Of a stretch of DNA of 64,000 nucleotides, positions 19,102 to 30,946 are shown one piece after another. Below the pieces are notes generated by a model. The model made no database searches. It was not told where the DNA came from and saw nothing but the letters and a program-made list of their open reading frames with translations. The position numbers were made by a program, and so were the translations under genes. Position 1 is the first letter of the stretch. Every line of letters begins with the position of its first letter. The DNA lies in contig CP074402.1 in assembly GCA_018388625.1 (NCBI GenBank), positions 1,488,001 to 1,552,000 on the forward strand. Reading direction: 5' to 3'. This DNA comes from Nocardiopsis eucommiae (GTDB lineage: Bacteria; Actinomycetota; Actinomycetes; Streptosporangiales; Streptosporangiaceae).

Positions 19102-20681
19102 CTAGGCGTCGCGCAGTTCGCGCTTGAGGATCTTGCCGGTGGAGGTCATCGGCAGCTCCGTGCGAAACTCGACGTGGCGCGGGTACTTGTACGCGGCCAG
19201 CCGCTCGCGGGCGAACGCGACCAGGTCCTCGACGGAGGTCTCGGCGCCCTCCTGGAGGATCACGAACGCCTTGACCTCCTCCCCGTGGCTCTCGTGCGGC
19301 ACGCCCACCACGGCGGCCAGGCTGACCGCCGGGTGGGTCATCAGCACCTCCTCGACCTCGCGGGGGTACACGTTGAAGCCGCCACGGATGATCATGTCCT
19401 TGGAACGGTCGATGATGAAGTAGAAGCCGTCCCCGTCGCGGCGGGCGATGTCCCCGGTGCGGAACCACCCGTCCCTGATCACCTCGGCGTTCACCTCGGG
19501 GCGGTGGTGATAGCCCTTCATCACCAGGTGTCCCCGGACCGCGATCTCCCCGACCGGGTCCCGGTCACCCTCCCCGACCACCTCGTTCCACTCGGGGTCG
19601 ATCAGCTTCATCTCCACACCCCAGACCGGGCGGCCGATGGAGCCGGTCTTGGCGCCGGTGGCGGGGTTGTTGAAGGAGGCCACGGGGAGGTCTCGGACAG
19701 GCCGTAGCCCTCCTTGATGCCCACGCCGAAGAGCTTGGTGAAGTCCTCGGCCAGCTGACCGGGCAGGGCCGAACCACCGGAGACGGCGTCGACCACGTTC
19801 GCGGCGATGCCCTCCAGGTCGTACCGGCCGGGCTCGGCGTTCCGGGCGGCGTTGAGTAGACCCCAGTACATGGTGGGGACCCCGGCGAACCCGGTGACGC
19901 CCTCCTTCTGCATGAGCTCCAGCGCCTGGTCCCCGTCGAAGCGCGGCATGAGGACCATGGTGCCGTGGCGGTACAGCGACGCGTTCAGCATCACGGTCTG
20001 GCCGAAGATGTGGAAGAGGGGAAGGACGGTCAGGGACACGTCGCGTCCGTCGGGGTGCGCGTTGACCAGGCTGGACGCGACCACCGCGTTCATCATCAGG
20101 TTGTGGTGGCTCAGTTCGGCGCCCTTGGGCTTGCCGGTGGTGCCGCTCGTGTAGATGATGACGGCCGTGTCGTCGGCCCCGGACTGCACGGTCTCGAACG
20201 TGCCCGGCTGTCCGGCCAACGCCGCCCAGATCGTCTCGGCGCCCTCGATGGTGGACTCGGTGGCCCCGGCGGTGGCGGGCATGTCCACGAAGATCTCGCA
20301 GCCCTCCACCTGGTTGAACGCCTCGAAGGAGCGTTGGCCCAGCGGGAGCTCGGGGCTTCCGGTGAAGGCGAAGAGCGCCCTGGCGCCGGAGTCCTCCAGG
20401 TGGTAGGCGATCTCACGTGGGGTGAGCAGGACGTTCAGGGGGACGACCACGGCGCCCGCCTTCAGCGCGCCGAAGTACACGAACGGGAAGTACGGAAGGT
20501 TGGGGCTGGCCAGCGCCACCCGGTCACCCGGACGGACACCCCGGGAGACGAGCAGGTTGGCCACCTGGTTGGCGATCATGTCGGTGACCGCGTAGTTGAG
20601 CCGGGTGTCACCGAAGACCAGGCACTCCTTCTCGGGCGCGGAACGGGCGCCGTCCTCCAGGAGAGCGGACAGGTTGAACAT
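19102..20681 (-). CDS. Long-chain acyl-CoA synthetase (FadD-like), frameshifted
   Basis: ANL-superfamily adenylating enzyme, 526 residues after repair. The AMP-binding P-loop is IIYTSGTTGKPKGAE, followed by GYGLSETSP (A5), RTGDIARRD (A7/A8) and the C-terminal lysine region STGKILKRELR (A10). It activates fatty acids to acyl-CoA through an acyl-adenylate. Start ATG 20681 has GGAGG upstream on the minus strand. The frame breaks at 19684-19687; one added base gives SETSPVASFNNP. Chain-length preference cannot be read from the sequence. A TetR-type palindrome lies 100 bp upstream. Confidence 0.87.
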
Positions 20682-20779
20682 GGGGGCCTCCGCAGACAAG
20701 TGAATCCGGACCGGTGAGACGAGAGACAGGGTGTGACCTGAATCGCGTGTTCTGCGCCACTTTGACGGCAGAGTAACAA

Positions 20780-20793
20780 ACCGAGCGGTCGGT
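20780..20793. promoter_or_regulatory. TetR-type operator candidate upstream of acyl-CoA synthetase
   Basis: ACCGA-GCGG-TCGGT, a 5-4-5 inverted repeat of the form common at TetR-family regulators of fatty-acid metabolism in actinobacteria. It is positioned for the minus-strand gene (start 20681), although leuS begins 167 bp away on the other side. Confidence 0.5.
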
Positions 20794-20959
20794 GTGGAGG
20801 GGCCGAGGGTCCGAAAGACCACCGGTGTCGCGATCACCCTCCGTGAGGACGCCCAGGTTCGAGGTGCGTCCCGGATGGCGGAAATCCGGTCTTCGGCCGG
20901 GTACCGCAGCCGCTAACCTGAAGGCAACACACCCAGAACCGGCTAAGGAACACTCAGCG

Positions 20960-23455
<2,496 letters not shown>

Positions 23456-23465
23456 TCCGTCGCGC

Positions 23466-23497
23466 GGGGCGGTGGTCGCGGTGGCGACCACCGCCCC
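23466..23497 (+). terminator. leuS terminator, 14-bp perfect hairpin
   Basis: Arms 23466-23479 and 23484-23497, loop GGTG, starting 10 nt after the leuS stop. Confidence 0.8.
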
Positions 23498-23537
23498 CTA
23501 CCTTGGGCGTGACAACTGATTGGGAGGCGGTGGCCGG

Positions 23538-24155
23538 GTGGGCTCTGCGACGGGTGCTGGACCACGACCCTGGGTGCGGGCGGCGATCGTGGTGACGGGC
23601 GCGGTGGTGGTCTCCGCGGCCGCCGTCGGAGGCGGCCTCTGGATCGCCGGGGGCGACCCGGACCAGCCCGGGGGCGGTGACGCCTACACCGCCGCGCCCC
23701 CGTGCGGAGTGGTCCCCGAGGACGCGGTCGCCCAGGCGCTGCCCGGGGCGGTCCTGGAGTCGGACGACGGCGGCCCCCTGGCGGGCGGTGACGGCACCGC
23801 GTGCGTGTGGACCACGGCCGGGCTCGGGGGTGACCAGCAGGGGGTCCTGAGGGTGGACCTGACCGCGCGCTTCACCGACGCCTCCGCCGAGCCGACCGTG
23901 ACCGGTGACGCGTCCGCCGCCCTGGCCCAGGCCGCGCTCGTGCCCCCGCGCGGCGCATCCGTGGTTCTGGGGTCGGGAGCCGAGGCCGAGGTCTGGCGCG
24001 GCCAGGTCCCCGGCACCGCAGAGCTCGCCTTCCACACCGACAACCTGCTGGTCCGCGTCTCCTACACCGCCGTGGACGAGGACGACCCGGTGGCCTTCGA
24101 CCGTGCCGAGGAGACCATCGTGGCCTTCGCCGACCAGCTGGGGGAGGCCCTGTGA
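23538..24155 (+). CDS. Membrane-anchored extracytoplasmic protein (paralogue 1 of 2)
   Basis: GTG start at 23538 with GGGAGG at 23522-23527. 205 residues: a short cytoplasmic N-terminus, one membrane helix (AAIVVTGAVVVSAAAVGGGLWIAGG), a glycine/aspartate linker, then a domain with PPCGVVPEDAVAQALPG and a later CVW. This C-G-V ... LPG ... C-x-W pattern recurs in the next gene and resembles the DUF3558/sensin-like extracellular domains of actinobacteria, where the two cysteines form a disulphide. It ends with GTGA overlapping the next start. Function unknown. Confidence 0.7.
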   Translation: MGSATGAGPRPWVRAAIVVTGAVVVSAAAVGGGLWIAGGDPDQPGGGDAYTAAPPCGVVPEDAVAQALPGAVLESDDGGPLAGGDGTACVWTTAGLGGDQQGVLRVDLTARFTDASAEPTVTGDASAALAQAALVPPRGASVVLGSGAEAEVWRGQVPGTAELAFHTDNLLVRVSYTAVDEDDPVAFDRAEETIVAFADQLGEAL

Positions 24156-24829
24156 CCGGCCCGTATCCCGAACCCCGGCACTTCGGTCAGCCGGAGGACC
24201 CCGGTGCCGCACCGCCGCAGAGCCGGGGCCTGGCCGTCACCCTGCTCGTCGTCCTGATCGTGGCCGTGCTGGCCCTCGCGGGCTGGCTCGCCTGGTACCT
24301 GCTGGGCAACGGCGTGGAAGAGGGCGAGTTCGAGGCCGCGCCCGAGTGCGGGGTCGGCGAGACCGAGGCCCTGGCGGAACTCGTGCCGGGCTACGAGAGC
24401 GAGATCGAGGAGACCGTCGGCACCGCCCAGGACGCCTTCGGGACCGGTTGGCAGTGCCGTTGGGCCACCCCCGAGGGTGCGGGCGAGTCCGTGCCCTCCG
24501 CCGCCACCCTGGTCATGGTCGCCGCCCCGGCCGAGGGCGGCCAGGAGACCGCCGCCGACACCCTGCGCTCCACGGCGGGAGGGAACGACGCCCAGCCGGT
24601 GGACGGCCTGGGCGACGAGGCCCTCTCGTGGGTGGAGGAGGGCGCGTTCGAGGTGGGCTGTGTGGGCGTGCGGGTCTCCAACCTGTACGTCGAGTCCTGC
24701 TACACCGCCGCCACCGACTACGACGCGGTGGGGTCCGTGGACGGGGCGGTCGCGGCCGAGGACGCCGAAGTCCTCGCCCGTGCCGTCGTCGAGCGGCTGC
24801 CCGCCTCCGGGGACGACCAGGACGACTAG
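24152..24829 (+). CDS. Membrane-anchored extracytoplasmic protein (paralogue 2 of 2)
   Basis: 225 residues from GTG 24152, overlapping the upstream stop (GTGA). Topology matches the first paralogue: a proline-rich cytoplasmic N-terminus, one membrane helix (LAVTLLVVLIVAVLALAGWL), then an acidic external domain. That domain has APECGVGETEALAELVPGYE, a CRW, and two further cysteines (GCVGV, VESCYT). The shared cysteine frame indicates tandem duplication. It lacks any enzyme motif; a paired surface sensor or binding role is only a guess. Confidence 0.7.
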   Translation: MTGPYPEPRHFGQPEDPGAAPPQSRGLAVTLLVVLIVAVLALAGWLAWYLLGNGVEEGEFEAAPECGVGETEALAELVPGYESEIEETVGTAQDAFGTGWQCRWATPEGAGESVPSAATLVMVAAPAEGGQETAADTLRSTAGGNDAQPVDGLGDEALSWVEEGAFEVGCVGVRVSNLYVESCYTAATDYDAVGSVDGAVAAEDAEVLARAVVERLPASGDDQDD

Positions 24830-25008
24830 GGCGTGTTCCGCGGATGCTCCCGCCGGTGGCGGCGGAGCGGCCGTCGACGCGCGAGGCGGCCCGGCTTCGT
24901 CGCGGTCGCGGAACGCTCCGGCGGCCGGGACTTCCTCGCGGGCGTCCCCGCCCGGGTGATCCGGGCGATAGACCGAGTCCGGCCGGTGGCCCGCGGTCCG
25001 GGGACCGC

Positions 25009-26114
25009 CTAACGCAGACCGCCGAGGAACCGTTCCAGGGCCGGGGTGACGTCGGGTGAGAAGGCGCGGTCCGCGTCGAGGGCGGCGGCGCCGGGGGAGT
25101 CGTCGTACTCGCGCAGGATGTGGTCGGCGCCGGGCAGGTCCACCCGCTCGGCACCGTCCATACCGGTCATGAGCCGGTCGATCTCCTCCTCGTTGACCTG
25201 GGCGTCCCGGTCGCCCCACAGAACCAGGACCGGGGTGTCCCCGGGCAGCTCCTCGGCCAGCTCGACCGGGTCGAAGGAGTCGATCCACGCCAGGTAGTCC
25301 GCGCCGTTCGCGTCGAACAGGCCGGTGGAGTCGGTCTCGGGCAGCTCCGAGCCGGAGCGCACCGCGGCCCGGCCCGCCCGCAGGTCGGAGAGCATCGTCG
25401 CGGCGGTCACCTCGCCGACGCCGCCCTGGGCCTCGGCGGTGCGGACCTGCTCGGACAGCTGTCGGTCGATGAGGTCGAGCATGCGCGTGCCGGGCGGGGC
25501 GGCCAGCACCAGGGCCGGTTCGGCGTCGAGGACCTCGTGGGCGCGCAGGGCGAACAGGGCGCCCTCGCTGTGGCCCAGGATGACGGTGCGCTCGGGGTCC
25601 ACCTCGGGCTGGGCGACCAGTTCCGCGTAGGCGGCGGCCATCTGCCGCTCGAAGACCAGGGGTCGACCGGCTGGTCGAGGGCCTCCTCCTCGGCTTCGCT
25701 CATGGCGTCCGGGTCGGCGCTGCCGAACTTGTCGTAGCGCAGCGACGCCGCACCGGCCCCGCTCAGCACACGGGCGAGGTTCAGGTTGGTGTTGGCCTCG
25801 GGGCGCCCGGGGCCGTTGCCGTTCCGGTCGGTGGGGCCGCTGCCGGAGATGATGAGCACCCCGGGGACGGTGCCCCCGTCACCCCCGGGGGTGGTGAAGG
25901 TGCCGGGCACCGTGAAGCCGCCGCCCTCGAAGGAGACCTCGCGCTCCTGCCCGGAGGCGCCGGGAAGGGCGGGCCCGTCACCGCCGTCGCTGGGCGCGCA
26001 GGCGGAGACCAGCAGCGTCCCGGCGGCCAGGGTCGCGGCCAGGAGGGCGCGGGTCGGGGAGGGGGACACGGGGGCGGAGACAGGTGACGACACGTCCTCA
26101 GCGTATCGGCCCAC
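25009..26114 (-). CDS. Alpha/beta-hydrolase lipoprotein, frameshifted
   Basis: 368 residues after repair. Lipoprotein signal with lipobox LLVSAC near residue 39. The hydrolase part contains the oxyanion region VLIISGSGPTDRNGNG, nucleophile elbow GHSEG, acid in LVLWGDRDAQV and base histidine in GADHILREY, a complete Ser-Asp-His triad. Such enzymes are usually exported esterases or peptidases. GTG 26114 is used here; GTG 26093 is an alternative start closer to the signal peptide. The frame breaks at 25659-25662 and one added base gives DQPVDPLVFERQMAAAY. Confidence 0.8.
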
Positions 26115-26143
26115 CCACCGCCCCCGGCTTCGGGGATCCGCGC

Positions 26144-26875
26144 TCAGACCCTGCGCATGACCGTGACGACCTTGCCGAGGATGGTGGCCTCGTCACCCTG
26201 GATGGGCTCGTAGGCGTCGTTGCGCGGCATCAGCCACACGTGCCCGTCCGGCTCTCTGCGCAGCACCTTGACGGTCGCCTCGTCGTCCAGCATCGCCGCG
26301 ACGATGTCACCGTTCTCGGCCGTCTGCTGCTGACGGACGACCACCAGGTCGCCGTCGGTGATCGCGGCGTCGATCATCGAGTCGCCCACCACGGTGAGCA
26401 TGAACAGGCGGCCCTCACCGACCAGCTGGCGCGGCAGCGCGAGGACGTCCTCCACGGCCTCCTCCGCCAGGATCGGGCCACCGGCGGCGATCCGGCCGAC
26501 CAGCGGGACCGAGGCCGCCCTGGTGGAGTCGGCGGTGAGCTCCTCCTGGGTGAGGGTCTGGGAGGTCTCCCTGCCGGGGGTCCGCAGCTCCACGGCGCGT
26601 GGCCGGTTCTGGTCCCGGTGCAGGTACCCCTTGCGCTGGAGCACCTTCAGCTGGTGCGCCACGCTGGAGGGGCTGGACAGGCCGACGGTGTCCCCGATCT
26701 CCCGGATGGACGGCGGGTACCCCCGTTCCCGGACGTACCTCTGGATGCAGTTGAGGACACTCTGCTGGCGCGCGGTGAGCCTGGGGGTGTCGGGCACGGA
26801 CGCGCCCGGTTCGCCGACGGGCGAAAGAACGGTGGTGGGTCCGGAGCCGACGGCTCCGGGGTTCTCCTCCGGCAC
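26144..26875 (-). CDS. lexA: LexA SOS repressor
   Basis: 243 residues from GTG 26875, chosen because GGAGG lies 6-7 nt upstream on the minus strand. The N-terminal winged helix is [20 protein letters not shown] with recognition helix [14 protein letters not shown] linker leads to the autocleavage site Ala131-Gly132 (GRIAAGGP) and an S24 peptidase dyad Ser166 (VVGDSMID) and Lys203 (ATVKVLR). RecA-stimulated self-cleavage derepresses SOS genes. A LexA box lies 124 bp upstream, consistent with autoregulation. Confidence 0.96.
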   Translation of the reverse strand: MPEENPGAVGSGPTTVLSPVGEPGASVPDTPRLTARQQSVLNCIQRYVRERGYPPSIREIGDTVGLSSPSSVAHQLKVLQRKGYLHRDQNRPRAVELRTPGRETSQTLTQEELTADSTRAASVPLVGRIAAGGPILAEEAVEDVLALPRQLVGEGRLFMLTVVGDSMIDAAITDGDLVVVRQQQTAENGDIVAAMLDDEATVKVLRREPDGHVWLMPRNDAYEPIQGDEATILGKVVTVMRRV

Positions 26876-26998
26876 GGCCGGGCCTCCTCGGTGTTCGGTT
26901 CGGTCAGGGCGCGTGTGCGGCCGGTCACCGGCCACGCGGACCGGACGGCGAAGCCGGTGTGAAATCAAGGTCAACTTTAGTCGTTGCACACGGTGATA

Positions 26999-27014
26999 TC
27001 AAACAAGCGTTCGA
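26999..27014. promoter_or_regulatory. LexA (SOS) box
   Basis: TCAAACAAGCGTTCGA matches the actinobacterial/Gram-positive SOS consensus TCGAAC-N4-GTTCGA at 11 of 12 specified positions. It lies upstream of lexA. Confidence 0.8.
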
Positions 27015-27383
27015 GAGTCCGTGGACGGGGTCGCGGAGGGATTTCCCTTTGTGTTTTCACGCGCCGATTTCCGGTGGCCGGACTTATGTGTGTACACGCG
27101 TGCGGTGGCCGTTGTCCGTCGAATGCGGGATCCGGTATGGGGTTCGTCTCGCCGTGCCCCGCCGTCGCTCCACGGCCTCGGGAGGGAGGGGAATTCGGTC
27201 GGCGGTTCGGTGTGGCGGGCGTCGGGCGGCGCGTCCCCGCCCCCTTATCCTGGGATTCGGCTTCCGGAGTCGCGCACCCCCGTTTCCACCTCCTCGAACC
27301 CCGTTCCTTGGCGGCCTCCGCCGCCGGATTGGGGACACGCCGTGGGCCGGGTTGCGGGTGTCCGCCTGAGCGCCTAGGTTCGA

Positions 27384-27430
27384 CCACAACATCTGGTGTT
27401 GACACGGGGGCCGTGGTCAATAAGTTGTGG
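27384..27430. promoter_or_regulatory. Tandem NrdR boxes
   Basis: Box 1 is 27384-27399 (CCACAACATCTGGTGT). Box 2 is 27415-27430, which on the minus strand reads CCACAACTTATTGACC. The two share the CCACAAC half-site and are offset by exactly 31 bp, about three helical turns, the spacing known for NrdR sites. They flank and overlap the -35 and -10 of the nrdR promoter, implying ATP/dATP-controlled repression of nrdR-nrdJ. Confidence 0.82.
27399..27426 (+). promoter_or_regulatory. nrdR promoter
   Basis: TTGACA (27399-27404), a 16-bp spacer and TAAGTT (27421-27426), bracketed by the two NrdR boxes. A start near 27433 would leave a leader of about 50 nt before nrdR. Confidence 0.65.
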
Positions 27431-27484
27431 TTAAGTAGACTCCAAGGGTTGTTGGTCGGGTACAGGAAAGCCAGGTGAACCGGG

Positions 27485-27966
27485 ATGCACTGTCCGTTCT
27501 GCCGTCATCCGGACACCCGGGTGATCGACAGCAGGTCCACCGACGACGGCGCGGCCATCCGGCGCCGTCGGACCTGCCCCGTCTGCGAACGCCGCTTCAC
27601 CACGCAGGAGACGGTCCTGCTCATGGTGGCGAAGCGGTCCGGGGTCACCGAACCCTTCAGCCGTACCAAGATCATCGCCGGGGTGCGCCGCGCCTGCCAG
27701 GGCCGCCCCGTCTCCGAGGACGCGCTGGCCAAGCTCGGCCAGCAGGTCGAGGAGGAGATCCGGGGCGCGGCGTGGCCGAGGTGCCCGCCCACGAGATCGG
27801 CCTGGCCATCCTGGGTCCCATGCGTGACCTGGACGAGGTCGCCTACCTGCACTTCGCCAGCGTCTACCGCGGGTTCGAGAGCCTCGCGGACTTCGAGGCC
27901 GAGATCGCCAGCCTGCGAGAGGACCGCGAGGGCCAGGCGGAGCCTGCGGTCGACACCACCGGGTAG
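27485..27966 (+). CDS. nrdR: Transcriptional repressor NrdR, frameshifted
   Basis: 160 residues after repair. The N-terminal zinc ribbon is [17 protein letters not shown] ... [12 protein letters not shown], with four cysteines. It is followed by the ATP-cone domain ([24 protein letters not shown]... [14 protein letters not shown]). It senses ATP/dATP and represses ribonucleotide reductase genes. The frame breaks at the G-run 27762-27765; one G gives [21 protein letters not shown]. It is 129 bp upstream of its target gene nrdJ and carries its own operators, so it is autoregulated. Confidence 0.93.
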
Positions 27967-28095
27967 GGAACCCGGAACCGCCACCGCGAGGTGGGCGGGA
28001 GCACGGCGAACACCGTACCTCCGCACCATCCCGAACACATGAACGTCCGCGCGGTCACCGCCGGGTCCGCGCATGACCTTCGGGGAGGCGCCGCC

Positions 28096-30843
28096 ATGGC
28101 GCGAAAGACGAGCGGTACGACCAGGCGCGAGGGCGGGGGCCTGCGCGTCGGCCGGGTCAACACCACCGAGGGCGTCCATCCCTACGACACCCTCGAATGG
28201 GAACTCCGCGACGTCGTCATGACCAACTGGCGCGACGGCACCGTCAACTTCGAGCAGCGCGGCGTCGAGTTCCCCACCACCTGGTCGGTGAACGCCACCC
28301 AGATCGTGGCGAGCAAGTACTTCCGCGGGGCCGTCGGCACTCCGGAACGCGAAACCAGCCTCAGGCAGCTCATCGACCGGGTCGTCGACGTGTACACGAG
28401 CACCGGACGCGAGCACGGCTACTTCGCCACGGAGCAGGACGCCGAGGTCTTCGACCACGAACTCAAGTACGCCCTGGCCCACCAGCTGTTCAGCTTCAAC
28501 TCGCCGGTCTGGTTCAACGTCGGAACCTCGTCCAGGGCCCAGGTCTCCGCGTGTTTCATCCTCTCCGTGGACGACACGATGGAGTCGATCCTGGACTGGT
28601 ACAAGGAGGAGGGGCTGATCTTCAAGGGCGGCTCCGGCGCGGGCGTGAACCTGTCGCGTATCCGATCCAGCAGGGAACTGCTGTCCTCCGGGGGCTCGGC
28701 CTCGGGTCCGGTCTCCTTCATGCGCGGCGCGGACGCCTCCGCCGGGACCATCAAGTCCGGCGGCGCCACCCGCCGGGCCGCCAAGATGGTGGTACTCGAC
28801 GTGGACCACCCCGACATCGAGGAGTTCGTCGAGACCAAGTCCCGTGAGGAGCACAAGATCCGCGCCCTGCGCGACGCGGGCTTCGACGTGGATCTGGGCG
28901 GAGACGACATGTTCAGCGTCCAGTACCAGAACGCCAACAACTCCGTCCGCGTGTCCGACGCCTTCATGCGCGCCGTGGAGACCGGTTCCGAGTTCGGCCT
29001 GACCTCCCGCACCACGGGCGACGTCGTCGCCACCGTCGACGCCAAGGAGCTCTTCCACCGGATGGCCCGTGCGGCGTGGGAGTGCGCCGACCCGGGCATC
29101 CAGTACGACGGCACCATCCAGGACTGGCACACCAACCCCGAGACCGGCCGCATCAGCGCGAGCAATCCCTGCAGTGAGTACCTCAGTCTGGACGACTCGT
29201 CCTGCAACCTGGCCTCGGTCAACCTGCTGAAGTTCCTGCGCGAGGACGACACGTTCGACGTCGAGGGGTTCACCAGCCTCGTCGAACTGGTGATCACCGC
29301 GATGGACGTCTCCATCACCTTCGCGGACTTCCCCACGGAGCGGATCGGGGAGACCACCCGCGCGTACCGGCAGTTGGGGATCGGCTACGCGAACCTGGGC
29401 GCCCTGCTCATGGCCACCGGCCACGCCTACGACTCCGAGGGCGGGCGGGCCGTGGCCGCCTCGATCACCTCGTTGATGACCGCCGCCGCCTACCGTCGCA
29501 GCGCCGAACTGGCCGGTGTGGTCGGCCCCTACGAGGGATACGGGCGCAACGAGAAGGCGCACACACGCGTCCTGCGCAAGCACGCCGCCGCCAACGACGA
29601 CCTGCGCACCGTGGGGGCCCTGGAGGAGCCCGTCCACGAGGCCGCCACCCGGGAGTGGGCCCGGTGCCTGGAGACCGGTGAACGCCACGGTTGGCGCAAC
29701 GCCCAGGCCAGCCTCCTGGCCCCCACCGGAACCATCGGGTTCATGATGGACTGCGACACGACCGGGATCGAGCCCGACTTCTCGCTGGTCAAGTACAAGA
29801 AACTGGTCGGCGGCGGGTCCATGCGGATCGTCAACCAGGCGATCCCCCGGGCGCTGCGGAACCTGGGCTACAAGGAGGAGCAGATCGCGCCGATCGTGGA
29901 CCACGTGGCGGAGCACGGGCACGTGGTGGACGCGCCCGGACTCCGGCGGGAGCACTACGAGGTGTTCGACTGCGCCATGGGACGCCGGTACATCCAGCCC
30001 ATGGGGCACGTGCGCATGATGGCCGCCACCCAGCCGTTCCTCTCGGGGGCGATCTCGAAGACGGTGAACGTGCCGGAGGCCGCGACGGTCACCGACTTCG
30101 AGGAGATCTACTACGAGGGCTGGCGCCTGGGGCTCAAGGCGCTGGCGGTCTACCGCGACAACTGCAAGGTGGGTCAGCCGCTGTCCACCTCGGGTGCGGC
30201 CGGGGAGACCGTGGAGGCGCCGAAGCCCGTGCGGCGGCGGTTGCCGAAGAAGCGGCCGAGCGAGACGACCTCGTTCTCGGTGGGCGGGGCCGAGGGCTAC
30301 ATCACCGCGGGCTCCTACCCGGACAGTGGTCTCGGGGAGGTGTTCCTCAAGCTCGGCAAGCAGGGCTCCACTCTGGCCGGGGTGATGGACGCCTTCTCCA
30401 TCGCGGTCTCCATCGCCCTCCAGTACGGGGTGCCGCTGGAGACCTACGTGGAGAAGTTCACCAACATGCGGTTCGACCCGGCGGGCATGACGGACGACCC
30501 GGACATCCGTATGGCGCAGTCGGTGGTTGACTACATCTTCCGCCGCCTGGCCCTGGACCACCTGCCCTACGAGGAGCGGGCCGCGCTGGGGGTGCTCTCC
30601 GCCTCGGAGCGCGAGGCCCGGTTGCACGGGGAGGACCCGGTCCAGGCCGCCGTGCAGGTGGAGTCGTACGCGCAGTCGGCCGCCCCGGCCGAGGCTCCGG
30701 CGCCGGAAAAGCACCCCAGCGAGGACTTCTCGGAGGGGTTCATGGCCGACGCGCCCCTGTGCACCACGTGCGGGACCAGGATGCGCCCGTCCGGCAGCTG
30801 CTACGCGTGCGAGGGCTGCGGCGCCACCAGCGGCTGCAGCTGA
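28096..30843 (+). CDS. nrdJ: Vitamin B12-dependent (class II) ribonucleotide reductase
   Basis: 915 residues, intact. It reduces ribonucleotides using adenosylcobalamin to generate the thiyl radical, with or without oxygen. Visible signatures are FNSPVWFNVG with a following Cys (SACFILSVDD), the NPCSEYLSLDDSSCN active-site block, and the barrel segment FMMDCDTTGIEPDFSLVKYK. The C-terminal zinc-ribbon tail (CTTCG...CYACEGCG) ends in redox cysteines (SGCS). Start ATG 28096 with GGGGAGG upstream. Co-transcribed with nrdR and ending in a strong hairpin. Confidence 0.96.
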   Translation: MARKTSGTTRREGGGLRVGRVNTTEGVHPYDTLEWELRDVVMTNWRDGTVNFEQRGVEFPTTWSVNATQIVASKYFRGAVGTPERETSLRQLIDRVVDVYTSTGREHGYFATEQDAEVFDHELKYALAHQLFSFNSPVWFNVGTSSRAQVSACFILSVDDTMESILDWYKEEGLIFKGGSGAGVNLSRIRSSRELLSSGGSASGPVSFMRGADASAGTIKSGGATRRAAKMVVLDVDHPDIEEFVETKSREEHKIRALRDAGFDVDLGGDDMFSVQYQNANNSVRVSDAFMRAVETGSEFGLTSRTTGDVVATVDAKELFHRMARAAWECADPGIQYDGTIQDWHTNPETGRISASNPCSEYLSLDDSSCNLASVNLLKFLREDDTFDVEGFTSLVELVITAMDVSITFADFPTERIGETTRAYRQLGIGYANLGALLMATGHAYDSEGGRAVAASITSLMTAAAYRRSAELAGVVGPYEGYGRNEKAHTRVLRKHAAANDDLRTVGALEEPVHEAATREWARCLETGERHGWRNAQASLLAPTGTIGFMMDCDTTGIEPDFSLVKYKKLVGGGSMRIVNQAIPRALRNLGYKEEQIAPIVDHVAEHGHVVDAPGLRREHYEVFDCAMGRRYIQPMGHVRMMAATQPFLSGAISKTVNVPEAATVTDFEEIYYEGWRLGLKALAVYRDNCKVGQPLSTSGAAGETVEAPKPVRRRLPKKRPSETTSFSVGGAEGYITAGSYPDSGLGEVFLKLGKQGSTLAGVMDAFSIAVSIALQYGVPLETYVEKFTNMRFDPAGMTDDPDIRMAQSVVDYIFRRLALDHLPYEERAALGVLSASEREARLHGEDPVQAAVQVESYAQSAAPAEAPAPEKHPSEDFSEGFMADAPLCTTCGTRMRPSGSCYACEGCGATSGCS

Positions 30844-30850
30844 CCGCCGG

Positions 30851-30876
30851 CGCCCCGGGACCCCGGTCCCGGGGCG
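30851..30876 (+). terminator. nrdJ terminator hairpin
   Basis: CGCCCCGGGAC pairs with GTCCCGGGGCG around a CCCG loop, 7 nt past the nrdJ stop. Confidence 0.75.
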
Positions 30877-30946
30877 TGGTCCACACCTGTGGTTGGCGGG
30901 GGAGGGGAGCGGGTACCCCCTGAAACCCCGGCGGAAGGTGGTTCCC

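Larger units (their letters stand above)
26876..27484. other. lexA-nrdR divergent intergenic region
   Basis: 609 bp without a credible gene. The lexA-proximal end carries a LexA box, the nrdR-proximal end an NrdR-box pair and promoter. The middle (27020-27370) has open frames with no coding signature. I looked for the LysM-type cell-division gene often found beside lexA in actinobacteria and did not see one. Confidence 0.7.

Noticed and set aside
24830..25008. Small gene between the surface-protein pair and the lipoprotein hydrolase
   Set aside because: No frame with an RBS and protein-like composition. A short GCGGTCC/GGACCGC palindrome at 24993-25008 has too small a loop to call as a terminator with confidence.
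27020..27370. Possible LysM cell-division gene between lexA and nrdR
   Set aside because: Open frames here give no LysM pattern and have no RBS; corrections of one base do not reveal one.
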